64,000 bases of DNA from Alcanivorax sp. (GCA_022449455.1 JAKUPL010000003.1:62001-126000); one strand, 5' to 3'; positions 11,581 through 20,817 are shown, counted from the first letter of the stretch. Notes: generated by a model from the letters alone, not told the origin. Made by a program: numbers and translations.

Positions 11581-12867
11581 ATGACCGAGAAGAAAGCCAT
11601 TCTCAAGGTAGAGGGCCGCGACGATCTGGAATTGCCGATCCTGACGCCCACCCTGGGCCGCGACGAGATCGACGTTTCCTCCCTGACCGCCAACGGCCTG
11701 TTTACCTTCGACCCGGGCTTCACGTCCACCGCCTCCTGCGAATCCAAGATCACCTATATCGACGGTGAAGTCGGCAAGCTGTTGCACCGGGGCTATTCCA
11801 TCGAGGAACTGGCCGCCAAGTCCGACTACCTTGAAGTGTGCTACCTCCTGCTCAACGGCGAGCTCCCCAACGCCGAGCAGAAAGAGGCGTTCGTCGGCAC
11901 CGTGAAAAACCACACCATGGTGCACGAACAGATCCGCAATTTCTTCAACGGCTTCCGCCGTGACGCGCACCCGATGGCGATCATGTGCGGCGTGGTCGGT
12001 GCCCTGTCCGCCTTCTATCACGACTCCCTGGACATCACCAACCCCGAGCACCGCGAGATCACCGCCTACCGGCTGATCGCGAAAATGCCGACCATCGCGG
12101 CCATGTGCTACAAGTACGGCCTCGGCCAGCCGCTGATGTACCCGCGCAACGATCTCGGCTACGCGGAAAACTTCCTGCACATGATGTTCGGCAATCCGTG
12201 CGAGGAAACCCAGGTCAGCCCCACCCTGGCGCGGGCCATGGACAAGATCTTCATCCTGCACGCCGACCACGAGCAGAACGCCTCCACCTCCACGGTGCGT
12301 CTGGCCGGCTCCTCCGGCGCCAACCCGTTCGCCTGCATCGCCGCCGGCATTTCCGCCCTGTGGGGCCCCGCCCACGGCGGTGCCAACGAAGCGGTGCTGA
12401 ACATGCTCGACGAGATCGGCGACATCAGCCAGATCGAGACCTACGTCGCCAAGGCGAAGGACAAGAACGATCCCTTCAAGCTGATGGGCTTCGGCCACCG
12501 GGTTTACAAGAACTACGACCCGCGCGCCACGGTAATGCGTGAATCCTGCCACGAGGTGCTCAACGAGCTGGGCGTCAACGATCCCAAGCTCGAGCTGGCC
12601 ATGAAGCTGGAAGAAATCGCCCTGAGCGACCCCTACTTCAAGGAGAAGAAGCTGTTCCCGAACGTGGACTTCTACTCCGGCATCATCCTCAAGGCGATCG
12701 GCATTCCGACCTCCATGTTCACCGTGATCTTCGCTCTGTCCCGTACCGTGGGCTGGGTCGCGCACTGGAACGAAATGATCTCCAATCCCTACAAGATCGG
12801 CCGTCCCCGCCAGCTCTACACCGGCGAGAAGGAGCGTCACCTGGTGCCGCTCAACGAGCGCAAGTAA
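11581..12867 (+). CDS. gltA: citrate synthase
   Basis: The 428-residue type II (hexameric, NADH-sensitive class by length and sequence) citrate synthase condenses acetyl-CoA and oxaloacetate. Catalytic segments are visible: [10 protein letters not shown] with [23 protein letters not shown] and [11 protein letters not shown] clear GAGGAGAA ribosome binding site precedes the ATG. It is divergent from sdhCDAB and ends in a strong terminator. Confidence 0.98.
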   Translation: MTEKKAILKVEGRDDLELPILTPTLGRDEIDVSSLTANGLFTFDPGFTSTASCESKITYIDGEVGKLLHRGYSIEELAAKSDYLEVCYLLLNGELPNAEQKEAFVGTVKNHTMVHEQIRNFFNGFRRDAHPMAIMCGVVGALSAFYHDSLDITNPEHREITAYRLIAKMPTIAAMCYKYGLGQPLMYPRNDLGYAENFLHMMFGNPCEETQVSPTLARAMDKIFILHADHEQNASTSTVRLAGSSGANPFACIAAGISALWGPAHGGANEAVLNMLDEIGDISQIETYVAKAKDKNDPFKLMGFGHRVYKNYDPRATVMRESCHEVLNELGVNDPKLELAMKLEEIALSDPYFKEKKLFPNVDFYSGIILKAIGIPTSMFTVIFALSRTVGWVAHWNEMISNPYKIGRPRQLYTGEKERHLVPLNERK

Positions 12868-12892
12868 AACCGCGCCTCTTGTCGATCAAAAA

Positions 12893-12917
12893 GGCCGCCC
12901 CCGGGCGGCCTTTTTTT
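12893..12917 (+). terminator. rho-independent terminator after gltA
   Basis: A perfect 8-bp GC stem (GGCCGCCC / GGGCGGCC, 12893-12900 and 12903-12910) with a 2-nt loop as drawn is followed by seven T residues (12911-12917). An A-run on the other side could give weak reverse termination. Confidence 0.92.
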
Positions 12918-12990
12918 ATGGCCGGTGAGTGCCTACACTTCTGGCGGCCATCGCGGACATTTTTCTGGATCGGACCGATAGGGAATCACA

Positions 12991-14064
12991 ATGAAAAAAA
13001 TCATCGCCGTGCTGATCATCGTGGCACTGGGTGCCTACCTGCTGTTCTGGCCGGTGCCGGTGGCGCCGGTGGCCTGGAAGGCGCCGACGGCGCCGGCCCT
13101 GGAAGGCCGCTTCGCGGTCAATGATGCCCTGGACGGCGCCCGCCGGCTGGCCGCCGGGGAAGGCGTGGGCCCGGAAGACGTGGCCATCGACACCGACGGC
13201 AATCTCTATGCGGGTTACCAGGACGGCCGGCTGGTGCGTTTCGGGCCGGACGGCACCGATCCGGACCTGATCGTCAACACCGGCGGCCGCCCGCTGGGCC
13301 TGGACTTCGCGCCGGATGGCACCCTGGTGGTGGCCGACGGCTACCGCGGCCTGCTGCGGGTGAACCCGGACTCCGGCGCGCTGACGGTGCTCACGGACAG
13401 CGCCGAGGGCGTGCCGTTCCGCTTTACCGACGATGTGGACGTGGCCGGTGACGGCACCGTCTATTTCACCGACGCCTCCTCCAAATTCGGCCCCGCCATG
13501 CACGCCCGCGACGACATCATCGAGCATGGCGGCCACGGTCGCTTCCTGCGCTACGACCCGGCCAACGACAGCACCACGGTGCTGATCGACGGCCTGCAGT
13601 TCGCCAACGGCGTGGCCCTGTCCCGCGACGAGGACTTCGTGGTGGTCACCCAGACCGGCAGCTACAACATCGTGCGCTACTGGCTCAAGGGCGAGCGGGC
13701 CGGCGAGCACGAGGTGTTCCTCGACAACCTGCCGGGCATTCCGGACGGCATCTCCGCCAACGGCGACGGCACCTTCTGGGTGGCCCTGTTCGCGCCGCGC
13801 AATGCCGCCCTCGACGCCATGTCCGACAAACCCCTGCTGCGCGAGGTGGTGTACCGCCTGCCCGCCTTCATGCAGCCCCAGCCGGCGCGCCACGCCTTCG
13901 TGCTGGGCCTGGACGAACAGGGCCGGGTCACTCATAACCTGCAGCATCAGAACGAGGGCGCCTTCGCCCCGATCACCAGCGTGGAGCAGTACGGTCAGCG
14001 CCTGTACCTGGGCAGTCTGACCCGGGACAGCTTCGCGGTTTACACGCTTACCCCCAAGGAGTAA
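12991..14064 (+). CDS. membrane-anchored SMP-30/strictosidine-synthase-like beta-propeller protein
   Basis: A 357-residue protein with one N-terminal hydrophobic helix (about 4-22, no clear cleavage site) and a six-bladed propeller body with repeated D-G-N/T-L/V-Y/V turns (DTDGNLYAG, APDGTLVVADG, AGDGTVYFTDAS). SVEQYGQRLYLGSL near the end resembles adipocyte plasma membrane-associated protein and strictosidine-synthase-like proteins. Family members are lactonases or arylesterase-like enzymes; the substrate cannot be told. Four bases separate it from the next gene, so the two may act together on a lactone/hydroxyacid. Confidence 0.75.
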   Translation: MKKIIAVLIIVALGAYLLFWPVPVAPVAWKAPTAPALEGRFAVNDALDGARRLAAGEGVGPEDVAIDTDGNLYAGYQDGRLVRFGPDGTDPDLIVNTGGRPLGLDFAPDGTLVVADGYRGLLRVNPDSGALTVLTDSAEGVPFRFTDDVDVAGDGTVYFTDASSKFGPAMHARDDIIEHGGHGRFLRYDPANDSTTVLIDGLQFANGVALSRDEDFVVVTQTGSYNIVRYWLKGERAGEHEVFLDNLPGIPDGISANGDGTFWVALFAPRNAALDAMSDKPLLREVVYRLPAFMQPQPARHAFVLGLDEQGRVTHNLQHQNEGAFAPITSVEQYGQRLYLGSLTRDSFAVYTLTPKE

Positions 14065-14068
14065 CGCC

Positions 14069-14947
14069 ATGACCACCGCCGCCTTTATCGGATTGGGCAA
14101 CATGGGGTATCCCATGGCCGGGCACCTGGCCCGCGCCGGGCTCGAAGTCACCGTCTACAATCGCAGCCAGGACAAGGCCAGCCGATGGGCGGAGGAGTTC
14201 GGCGGGCGCGCCGCCCGCACCCCCGCCCTGGCCGCCCGCGACGCCGAGTTCGTGTTCGTGTGCGTGGGCAACGACCGGGACCTGCGCCAGGTCACCGTGG
14301 AGGACAACGGCGCGGTGCACACCCTGGCCCGGGATGCGGTGCTGGTGGACCATACCACCGCCAGCGCCACCATGGCGGAAACCCTGGACGCGGCCTGCCG
14401 CGAAAAGGGCGCGCACTTCATGGACGCGCCGGTGTCCGGTGGCCAGCAAGGCGCCCAGAACGGCCAGTTGTCGATTATGTGCGGCGCCGAACCGGTGACC
14501 TTCGAACGGCTGTCACCGGTGCTCGCCCATTACGGCAAGACCGTGGTGCACATGGGACCGGTGGGCCAGGGGCAGCTCACCAAGATGGCCAACCAGATCT
14601 GCGTGGCCAGTGTCATCGAAGGGGTGGCCGAGGCGCTTTCCTTCGCCCGCGACGCCGGCCTGGACGCGGAGAAGGCGGCGCGGGTGATCGGCGCTGGCGC
14701 CGGCGGCTCCTGGCAGCTGGTCAACCGCCACGCCACCATGCTCGCCGACGACTACGATCACGGTTTCGCGGTGGACTGGATGCGCAAGGACCTGGACATC
14801 TGCCTGGCCGAGGCCACCCGCCTGGGCAGCAGCCTGCCGGCCACCGCCCTGATCAACGAGTTCTACAAGGAAGTGCAGTCCATGGGCGGCGGCCGCTGGG
14901 ACACCTCCAGCCTGCTGCGCCGGCTGCGTCGCCACCGCGAAGACTGA
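14069..14947 (+). CDS. NAD(P)-dependent beta-hydroxyacid dehydrogenase (3-hydroxyisobutyrate dehydrogenase family)
   Basis: A 292-residue two-domain oxidoreductase. The N-terminal Rossmann motif GLGNMGYPMAGHL, the substrate-binding DAPVSGGQQGAQNG and the catalytic lysine in KMANQ are all present. The NRS after the second strand (VTVYNRSQDKA) suggests NADP preference; that is inference. It may be a 3-hydroxyisobutyrate dehydrogenase, tartronate semialdehyde reductase or a broad aldehyde/succinic-semialdehyde reductase. It follows the propeller gene closely and is convergent with the amidohydrolase. Confidence 0.85.
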   Translation: MTTAAFIGLGNMGYPMAGHLARAGLEVTVYNRSQDKASRWAEEFGGRAARTPALAARDAEFVFVCVGNDRDLRQVTVEDNGAVHTLARDAVLVDHTTASATMAETLDAACREKGAHFMDAPVSGGQQGAQNGQLSIMCGAEPVTFERLSPVLAHYGKTVVHMGPVGQGQLTKMANQICVASVIEGVAEALSFARDAGLDAEKAARVIGAGAGGSWQLVNRHATMLADDYDHGFAVDWMRKDLDICLAEATRLGSSLPATALINEFYKEVQSMGGGRWDTSSLLRRLRRHRED

Positions 14948-15988
14948 TCAGGACGCGCCTTTCTTGCGCGGCCGGGCGCCCTGCTCCGGCACCAGCGCCA
15001 GGGCGTTGTCCCGGGCCAGGGCCCGGGCCACGTCCTGCGGCAGCGCGTCCAACAACGGCCGGTAGGCATCGAGAATCTTCTTCATACTGTCGAAATGGCC
15101 CACCAGGTCCGTGCCCAGGGTAAAGCGGTCCGGGTGGTCCTCGATCAGTGCCAGCCAGGTATCACTGGGCTCGTCGTCGTCCAGCAGGTAGTGCTCGCGC
15201 ACGCTCCAGGACAGATCGATATAAAGATTGTCGTAGCGGTCCAGCAGCGCGCGGATGATCTCCGGCAGCGTATCCAGCGGTGCCTGACGCTTTTCCACCC
15301 CGCCACTGGTGCCGGCATGAGCGAGCACGAAGCGGGTGTCCGGATGGGCGGCCAGCGCCTCCTCCAGTTCCTGCAGATAGATGGGCGTTTCCTCGCGCAG
15401 CGAAGTCAGGTTGCTGTGCAACAGCACCGGCAACCGGTAGCGGCCGGCCACGGTGTACACCTTCATCAGCGCCGGGTGGTTGGCGCGGGGCGTCTCGCCG
15501 TGGGTGAGCGCGGTCAGGTCGTCGTGACGGGTGATTACCTCGCCGATACCGCGCCACAGGCCCGGGTAACGCTGGATCAGTGCCTCCACCTGGCGGGCCG
15601 CGTTCATGTCGGTGGGGTTAAAGCCGCTGATAAAGGGGATCAGCCGCCGCTGCTGCGTCTCCGGCAGCGACAGGACCGCCTGGGCCACGATGTCGTCGGT
15701 GGCGCTGTAATGGTAAAGAGGCGCTTCGTCCCCCAGGTAATAACGGGGGCGGCGCGGGGCGCTGGCCTCCCACTTCTTCATCACCGGCATGCCGAACAGC
15801 CAGGCCTGCTCCACCCCGGCCCGGTCCATGGCCTTCAACATGGCGGCGGCGCCCTCGCTTTCCTGCATGAAATCCACATAGTGCAGATGGGCGTCCACCC
15901 AGGCGGGCCCCTCCGCGTCGCTGGCCCGCCCTGGCCCGGCGCCCAGCAAACCGCCGGCCAGTAACGCCAGCATCACAACCACACGCAT
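14948..15988 (-). CDS. secreted amidohydrolase (Amidohydro_2 family)
   Basis: A 346-residue TIM-barrel metal hydrolase with a Sec signal peptide (about 1-22, ending GPGRA) and a DAHLH metal motif just after it. Later histidine and aspartate segments (PVLLHSNLTSL, FVLAHAGTSGG, LGTDLVGHFD) fit the amidohydrolase metal centre. The start at 15988 has a strong GGGAGAAGGGA ribosome binding site; upstream in-frame starts would hide the signal peptide. The substrate is unknown. Its stop abuts the stop of the convergent reductase gene. Confidence 0.8.
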   Translation of the reverse strand: MRVVVMLALLAGGLLGAGPGRASDAEGPAWVDAHLHYVDFMQESEGAAAMLKAMDRAGVEQAWLFGMPVMKKWEASAPRRPRYYLGDEAPLYHYSATDDIVAQAVLSLPETQQRRLIPFISGFNPTDMNAARQVEALIQRYPGLWRGIGEVITRHDDLTALTHGETPRANHPALMKVYTVAGRYRLPVLLHSNLTSLREETPIYLQELEEALAAHPDTRFVLAHAGTSGGVEKRQAPLDTLPEIIRALLDRYDNLYIDLSWSVREHYLLDDDEPSDTWLALIEDHPDRFTLGTDLVGHFDSMKKILDAYRPLLDALPQDVARALARDNALALVPEQGARPRKKGAS

Positions 15989-16246
15989 TCCCTTCTCCCT
16001 TTCCCTGATCGGTTGGCAAAGACTCCGTAAACAGACCCCGGTGGTCAACGACGGTTTCCGGCTTGCGCGGGCTTTGAACATTTTTTGACAGTCCGACGTG
16101 GCGGGGCGAACGAAGGCACGGACAAAATGTCTATTTATGGACTTTCAATGAATAACGTGTTTAATATGGACCTGCTTCCCGAGGCCCGGTTCGGCCACAG
16201 GCCGACCAGGGGCCGCTTATCGGGCTCAATTGCGAGGAGAGATGCG

Positions 16247-16645
16247 ATGCAAGCGCTTCCAGCGTCCCCGCCACTGGACGATTCGGCCCGTCACGCCGCC
16301 CTGCGGGCGGTGTTGCGTCTGTTTGACCACTGGCAGTGTTCGGAGAAGGAAAAGATGGCGCTGCTCGGGGTCGGGCGCTCCACCCTGCACAAATATCAGA
16401 GCCGCCCGGACAGCGCCCGGATCGGCAACGACCTGCTGGAGCGGCTCAGCTATCTGCTCAATATCCACCAGGCGCTGCGCACCCTGTTCGGCAACAAGGA
16501 AAACGTGTACGGGTTCGTGCGGCTGCCCAATCACAATCCCTTCTTCAACGGCGCCAGCCCCATGGATGTGATGCGCAACGGCCGCGTAGCCAGCCTTTAT
16601 GAGGTGCACCGGCAACTGGACGGTCTGCGTGGAGGTCAGTGGTGA
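16247..16645 (+). CDS. Xre/MbcA/ParS-family antitoxin
   Basis: A 132-residue protein with a helical DNA-binding N-terminal half (about 15-75, including LLGVGRSTLHKYQ) and a C-terminal toxin-binding region (about 76-130) with NHNPFFNGASPMDVM, close to the MbcA/ParS/Xre antitoxin hallmark 'N..F.G..P..-M'. The start at 16247 has AGGAGA seven bases upstream. The stop overlaps the start of the RES toxin. The family neutralises the toxin and represses the operon. The 258 bp upstream are AT-rich and repeat ATGGAC twice 30 bp apart, a possible operator. Confidence 0.88.
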   Translation: MQALPASPPLDDSARHAALRAVLRLFDHWQCSEKEKMALLGVGRSTLHKYQSRPDSARIGNDLLERLSYLLNIHQALRTLFGNKENVYGFVRLPNHNPFFNGASPMDVMRNGRVASLYEVHRQLDGLRGGQW

Positions 16646-17340
16646 CGGATCCGGACGATCTGCCCCTGCGCGCCTTCCCGGCGCAGGACGCCTACCGGCT
16701 GGTGAACGGCAAGTACCCGCCCATCGAGATCTTTGACGACGTGGCCGACCAGGCCGATTTCGAGGCACTTTACGCGGTCCAGGCGCTGACCAATCCGCGT
16801 TTGCAGATGCTGGTCGGCGAGCTGCACCGGGTGCCGCCGCACCGGCGGCCGTGGGGCATCCCCGGATGCAACTATGCGCTCGGACCGTTCGTGCACCTGA
16901 GCCCGCAGGGGTCGCGGTTTTCCGATGGCGGCTACGGCGTGTTCTATTGCGCCGAGCGCATGGCCACCGCCCTGGCCGAGACCCGCTTTCACCAGGAACG
17001 GTACTTCCAGCGGGTGCCGGGGCTGAAATACGATCGCATCGTGATGCGCGGGCTGCGGGTGCGGTTCAGCGCCCGGCTGCGGGACATTCATACGCCCTAT
17101 CGGGATGACGGCGGCTGGTATCGGCCGGACGACTACGGACCGGCCCGGGCCCTGGGGCAACGCCTGTTCGACGCCGATGAACACGGTCTGGCCTACGGGT
17201 CGGTACGCCACGGCGGCGCTCTGTGCTTCGCCCTGCTCTCTCCGCATCTGATCGAGTCGGTGACGCCGGCGACGCATTATGAGTACGTGTGGGACGGGGA
17301 GCGGATCGCGCATGTGTTGACGATCCGGCGGTTGTCGTAA
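16642..17340 (+). CDS. RES-domain toxin (NAD-depleting)
   Basis: A 232-residue RES-domain protein; characterised relatives (MbcT, Res-Pp) degrade NAD+. The family landmarks are visible: arginine in AYRLV near the N-terminus, glutamate in FYCAERMATALAE, and serine in YGSVRHGG. A GTG start at 16642 overlaps the antitoxin TGA (GTGA) and sits five bases after GGAGGT; a GTG at 16639 is too close to that site. The gene is complete, so the module is probably functional. Confidence 0.88.
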   Translation: MTDPDDLPLRAFPAQDAYRLVNGKYPPIEIFDDVADQADFEALYAVQALTNPRLQMLVGELHRVPPHRRPWGIPGCNYALGPFVHLSPQGSRFSDGGYGVFYCAERMATALAETRFHQERYFQRVPGLKYDRIVMRGLRVRFSARLRDIHTPYRDDGGWYRPDDYGPARALGQRLFDADEHGLAYGSVRHGGALCFALLSPHLIESVTPATHYEYVWDGERIAHVLTIRRLS

Positions 17341-17540
17341 GAAAAAAGAACGCCAAATAAAAAAGCCCCGGCTCTGTGAGTGTGCCGGCCTTGGAATCCG
17401 GCTTCGTCGAGGGGCAACGACAAGTATCCTGGGGCGGCCCGCCGGAAATCACAGATTTCCGGCGTTCGCCGGCGCGAAGCGGTGCTTCGCGAATTCCCGG
17501 CTCACCCCCTAGGGGAGTGGCAACCCCCCTAGAGGATGAA
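17341..17540. repeat. hairpin-rich scar with direct repeats and a partial tRNA-Glu 3' copy
   Basis: The 200 bp between the RES gene and the tRNA terminator are non-coding. A 27-bp segment at 17348-17374 recurs with one mismatch at 17538-17564 (core CGCCAAATAAAAA). Between them are two tight hairpins: 10-bp arms (GCCGGAAATC, 17441-17463) and 8-bp arms (CGCGAAGC, 17473-17491). At about 17509-17530 is a degenerate copy of the tRNA-Glu acceptor/T-arm end sharing CCCCTAGGGGAGT. The pattern suggests a past duplication or integration at tRNA-Glu. Confidence 0.6.
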
Positions 17541-17592
17541 CGCCAAATAAAAAGGCCCCGGCTCGAAAGAGCCGGGGCCTTTTTATTTGGCG
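17541..17592. terminator. bidirectional terminator, 24-bp perfect palindrome
   Basis: Perfect 24-bp arms (17541-17564 and 17569-17592) flank a GAAA loop. The GC core (GGCCCCGGCTC) is bordered by A5 and T5 runs, so it can terminate in both directions: the tRNA-Ala/tRNA-Glu transcript (minus) and the toxin operon (plus). The outer five bases of the right arm are the CGCCA 3' end of tRNA-Glu. Confidence 0.85.
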
Positions 17593-17663
17593 TCCCCTAG
17601 GGGAGTCGAACCCCTGTTACCGCCGTGAAAGGGCGGTGTCCTAGGCCACTAGACGAAGGGGAC
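17588..17663 (-). tRNA. tRNA-Glu (TTC)
   Basis: 76 nt with encoded CCA. The acceptor stem GTCCCCT pairs with AGGGGAC, the anticodon loop CTTTCAC gives TTC, and the T-loop is TTCGACT. It lies five bases downstream of tRNA-Ala on the same strand and next to gltX, the gene for its own synthetase. Confidence 0.98.
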
Positions 17664-17668
17664 GTATT

Positions 17669-17744
<76 letters not shown>

Positions 17745-17784
17745 AAAACTGTCCCACCGGGTCATGCCCTGTGTGGAGCCGCGT

Positions 17785-17812
17785 ATTTTACGCAGCGGCC
17801 CTACCCTGTCAA
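17785..17812 (-). promoter_or_regulatory. promoter of the tRNA-Ala/tRNA-Glu unit
   Basis: On the minus strand a perfect TTGACA (17807-17812) is followed after 16 bp by TAAAAT (17785-17790, 5/6). The discriminator is GC-rich (ACGCGGC), as expected for a stringently controlled stable-RNA promoter. The start site near 17778 is about 34 nt before tRNA-Ala. Confidence 0.85.
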
Positions 17813-17859
17813 GCACTCCCCGGCGGTTTTTGACGGTTCGGTGTCCGTCTGCTCAACGC

Positions 17860-19350
17860 TTAATCAGTTTGCGGAAAAAGTGCGCTGAATTCCTTCTCCA
17901 GCTTCTTGGTTTGCTTCTTCGAGACGCCGCCCAGCACGTCGACGGCATGGCGCAGACGGGCCCGGCTGATGTCGGAGCCCAGCAGTTCCATGCTGTCCAC
18001 CACCGAGAAGCTGGCGCTGGTGCCGGCGATGGCCACGAACACCGGGAACAGGAAGTCCTTGATCTTCACTTCCAGCGCATCGGCCAGGGCCTTGGCGTCG
18101 GCGAACAGCGCATCGCGGCGCCAGTCCCGCTGTGCCTCGCAGGCCCACAGATAAAACTGCAGCCACTGCTTCTGGGTATCCAGGTCGATCTTGGGATGCT
18201 CGAAATCCGCTTCCCGTACCGTCACCTGGCCGGCGAAGCAGAAGCCGGCCTTGTCCACCACCTCGCCGAAGGTTTCCACCCGCTGCTTGATGTGCGGCAG
18301 CACCTGCATGGCGTAGTCGCGATTGAACGCCCACTGCACCAGTTGCTCAAGAAACTGCTCGTCGGACAGGTCACGCAGCCATTGCCCGTTCAGCCAGCTG
18401 AGTTTTTCCACGTCGAACACCGGGCCGCCCAGGGACACCCGCTGGATATCGAACGCCGCCTGCATCTCCTCCAGACTGAAGCGCTCGCGCTCGTCGGGCA
18501 TGGACCAGCCCATGCGGCCCAGATAGTTGACCACCGCCTCGGGCAGAAACCCCATGCGACGGTAGAAGTTGATGCTGGTGGGATTCTTGCGCTTGCTGAG
18601 CTTGGACTTGTCCGGGTTGCGCAGCAGCGGCATGTGACACAGCACCGGCATGTCCCAGCCGAAGTACTCATAGAGCAGCTTGTGCTTGGGCGCGGAGTTG
18701 AGCCATTCCTCACCGCGCAGCACATGGGTGATGCCCATCAGGTGATCGTCCACCACATTGGCCAGATGGTAGGTGGGCATGCCGTCGGACTTGAGCAGGA
18801 TCTGCGCGTCCACCAGGGCCCAGTCCAGTTCCACCGGCCCGCGCAGCAGGTCGTGAATTTCGCAGCGGCCGTCACGGGGCACGCGCATGCGCACCACATG
18901 GGGGGCGCCGTCGGCTTCCCGGCGGGCCTGCTCGTCCGCGTCCAGTTCCAGGTCCTCGGGTTTCAGGGCCCGGTTCTCGCCGGCCTCCTTAAGGGCGGCG
19001 CGCAGCTCGTCCAGCTCGCCGGCCGTGCGGTAACACTTGAAGGCGTGGCCGTCGGCCAGCAGTTGGTCCGCGTATTCCCGATACAGATGGGCGCGCTCGC
19101 TCTGCCGGTAGGGGCCGTGGGGGCCGCCCACGTCCGGGCCCTCGTCCCAGTTCAGGCCGAGCCAGCGCAGGGAATCCAGAATCGCCTGCTCGGAGGCGTC
19201 GGTGGAACGGCTCTGGTCGGTATCCTCGATGCGCAGAATGAACTGGCCGCCGTGTTGACGGGCGTAGCAGAGGTTGAACAGAGCGATATAGGCGGTGCCC
19301 ACGTGGGGGTCGCCGGTGGGCGAAGGCGCCACCCGGGTGCGAACGGTCAT
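17860..19350 (-). CDS. gltX: glutamate-tRNA ligase
   Basis: A 496-residue class I aminoacyl-tRNA synthetase charging tRNA-Glu. The HIGH-equivalent HVGT (16-19, in [13 protein letters not shown]) and the KMSKS-equivalent KLSKR near residue 250 are present, followed by the anticodon-binding C-terminal domain. Length is usual. It is encoded just upstream of tRNA-Ala and tRNA-Glu on the same strand, but those have their own promoter. Confidence 0.98.
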   Translation of the reverse strand: MTVRTRVAPSPTGDPHVGTAYIALFNLCYARQHGGQFILRIEDTDQSRSTDASEQAILDSLRWLGLNWDEGPDVGGPHGPYRQSERAHLYREYADQLLADGHAFKCYRTAGELDELRAALKEAGENRALKPEDLELDADEQARREADGAPHVVRMRVPRDGRCEIHDLLRGPVELDWALVDAQILLKSDGMPTYHLANVVDDHLMGITHVLRGEEWLNSAPKHKLLYEYFGWDMPVLCHMPLLRNPDKSKLSKRKNPTSINFYRRMGFLPEAVVNYLGRMGWSMPDERERFSLEEMQAAFDIQRVSLGGPVFDVEKLSWLNGQWLRDLSDEQFLEQLVQWAFNRDYAMQVLPHIKQRVETFGEVVDKAGFCFAGQVTVREADFEHPKIDLDTQKQWLQFYLWACEAQRDWRRDALFADAKALADALEVKIKDFLFPVFVAIAGTSASFSVVDSMELLGSDISRARLRHAVDVLGGVSKKQTKKLEKEFSALFPQTD

Positions 19351-19377
19351 GCTGACTCCGTGGCCGGAAACAAAAAC

Positions 19378-19413
19378 AAGAGGGCCCGCATTATAGAAGA
19401 TGCGGGCCCTCTT
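19378..19413 (-). terminator. terminator of the DUF1328 gene, overlapping the gltX promoter
   Basis: Perfect 14-bp arms (AAGAGGGCCCGCAT and its complement, 19378-19391 and 19400-19413) with an 8-nt loop are followed on the minus strand by a T-rich run (TTGTTTTTGTTT). It lies about 50 bp after the DUF1328 stop. A smaller 7-bp hairpin (19419-19437) sits immediately upstream. Confidence 0.8.
19390..19395 (-). promoter_or_regulatory. candidate -10 of the gltX promoter inside the terminator hairpin
   Basis: A perfect TATAAT on the minus strand straddles the arm and loop of the preceding terminator. At 17 bp upstream is CTGATA (4/6 match to TTGACA). The expected start site is about 35 nt before the gltX ATG. 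Confidence 0.5.
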
Positions 19414-19463
19414 ATCAGCCGGTCAGCGAGTGACCGGCCCCGGTTCGGGGAACAGCCGACGCG

Positions 19464-19619
19464 TCAGCGTCGTCCCAGTACCAGACTCACGATCCAGATC
19501 ACCAAGAAGACTACGAACAGGATCTTGGCGATGCCGGCGGCCGTACCGGCGATGCCGCCGAAACCCAGTACCCCGGCGATGATGGCAATAACCAGGAAAA
19601 TCAGACTCCATCCCAACAT
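19464..19619 (-). CDS. DUF1328 small membrane protein
   Basis: A 51-residue protein starting [20 protein letters not shown] and ending LVLGRR, with two hydrophobic helices separated by a glycine-rich turn ([14 protein letters not shown]). This is the DUF1328/YtjA family, short inner-membrane proteins often induced by stress; the function is unknown. GGGAGAA precedes the ATG. Confidence 0.93.
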   Translation of the reverse strand: MLGWSLIFLVIAIIAGVLGFGGIAGTAAGIAKILFVVFLVIWIVSLVLGRR

Positions 19620-19743
19620 GGTTTTCTCCCTGCTTCGTCTTAGGTGGCTTTTATGAAAAACGAAGCAGCGAAACGCGGCAAGACGCTTTTACACGAATAT
19701 ACCTTTGTTTGCGGTGTTTTGCGGTTTTCACGATAATCGCGCC

Positions 19744-20763
19744 ATGTCCATTGCCCCCTCCTCGCACCCCGCTCCGCTGTCCCGGCGTTTCTCCATCGCG
19801 CCGATGATGGCCTATACCACCCGCGACTTCCGTTACCTGGCCCGGCTGATCACCCGGCGCACCCTGCTCTATACCGAAATGGTGGTGGCGCCGGCGGTGA
19901 TTCACGGCGACCGGGACCGGCTGTTGGGGTTCGACGCCACCGAACACCCGCTGGCGGTGCAGCTGGGCGGCAGTGACCCGGCCCAGCTGGCGGAGGCGGC
20001 GCGGGTGTGCGCCGACTACGGCTACGACGAGATCAATCTCAACGTGGGCTGCCCGTCGGATCGGGTGCAGCAGGGCAAGATCGGCGCCGTGCTGATGGCC
20101 GAGCCGGACCAGGTGGCCCGTTGCGTGGAGGCCATGGCCGCCGCCACCGAGGTGCCGGTGACGGTGAAGACCCGCATCGGCATCGACGACCAGGACGACT
20201 ACGCCTTCTTGCAACGCTTCGTTACGCACATGGACGGGGCCGGCTGCCGCAGCCTGACGATTCATGCCCGCAAGGCGATCCTCTCCGGCCTGTCGCCGAA
20301 GGAAAACCGTGACATTCCACCGCTGATCTATGAGCGGGCCTACGCCGTGAAAGCGGAGTTCCCGCATCTGGAGATCATCCTCAACGGCGGGCTCAAGGAC
20401 ATCGACGGCATGCTCGCCCACCTGGGCCAGGTGGACGGCCTGATGGTGGGCCGCGAGGCCTATATGAACCCCTGGTTTCTGGCCGACGTGGACCGTCGCG
20501 TGTTCGGCGAGCCCGGTCCGGCGCCGGACCGGCGCGCCGTGGCCGAGGCCTTCCTGCCCTACCTGCAGCGCCGCTACGCCCAGGGGGTGCACCCCAAACA
20601 CGTGCTGCGCCACGCGCTCAATCTGTTCCAGGCGGTGCCCGGCGCCCGCGCCTATCGCCGCCATCTCAGCGAGAACGCCCATCGCCGCGATGCCACGCCA
20701 AAGGTGTTCGAAGAGGCGCTGGCCCTTTTGGATGCGGCCACCGTTGGCTATGCTGCTTCCTGA
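19744..20763 (+). CDS. dusA: tRNA-dihydrouridine(20/20a) synthase
   Basis: A 339-residue FMN TIM-barrel enzyme reducing U20/U20a in tRNA D-loops. The FMN site starts at APMMAYTTRDFRYL, and the catalytic cysteine lies in NLNVGCPSDRVQ, followed by the KTRIGIDDQDDY and DusA-type HARKAILSGLSPKENR segments. ATG 19744 fits the family better than the in-frame 19705 start. Confidence 0.96.
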   Translation: MSIAPSSHPAPLSRRFSIAPMMAYTTRDFRYLARLITRRTLLYTEMVVAPAVIHGDRDRLLGFDATEHPLAVQLGGSDPAQLAEAARVCADYGYDEINLNVGCPSDRVQQGKIGAVLMAEPDQVARCVEAMAAATEVPVTVKTRIGIDDQDDYAFLQRFVTHMDGAGCRSLTIHARKAILSGLSPKENRDIPPLIYERAYAVKAEFPHLEIILNGGLKDIDGMLAHLGQVDGLMVGREAYMNPWFLADVDRRVFGEPGPAPDRRAVAEAFLPYLQRRYAQGVHPKHVLRHALNLFQAVPGARAYRRHLSENAHRRDATPKVFEEALALLDAATVGYAAS

Positions 20764-20817
20764 ACATTCATGCATCGCGGGCCGCCAGGAAGGCGCGCGC
20801 ACAGGAAGGTGGACATC

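Noticed and set aside
16085-16090. TTGACA upstream of the antitoxin as its promoter
   Set aside because: No -10 like sequence occurs at 16-18 bp; the following region is GC-rich there.
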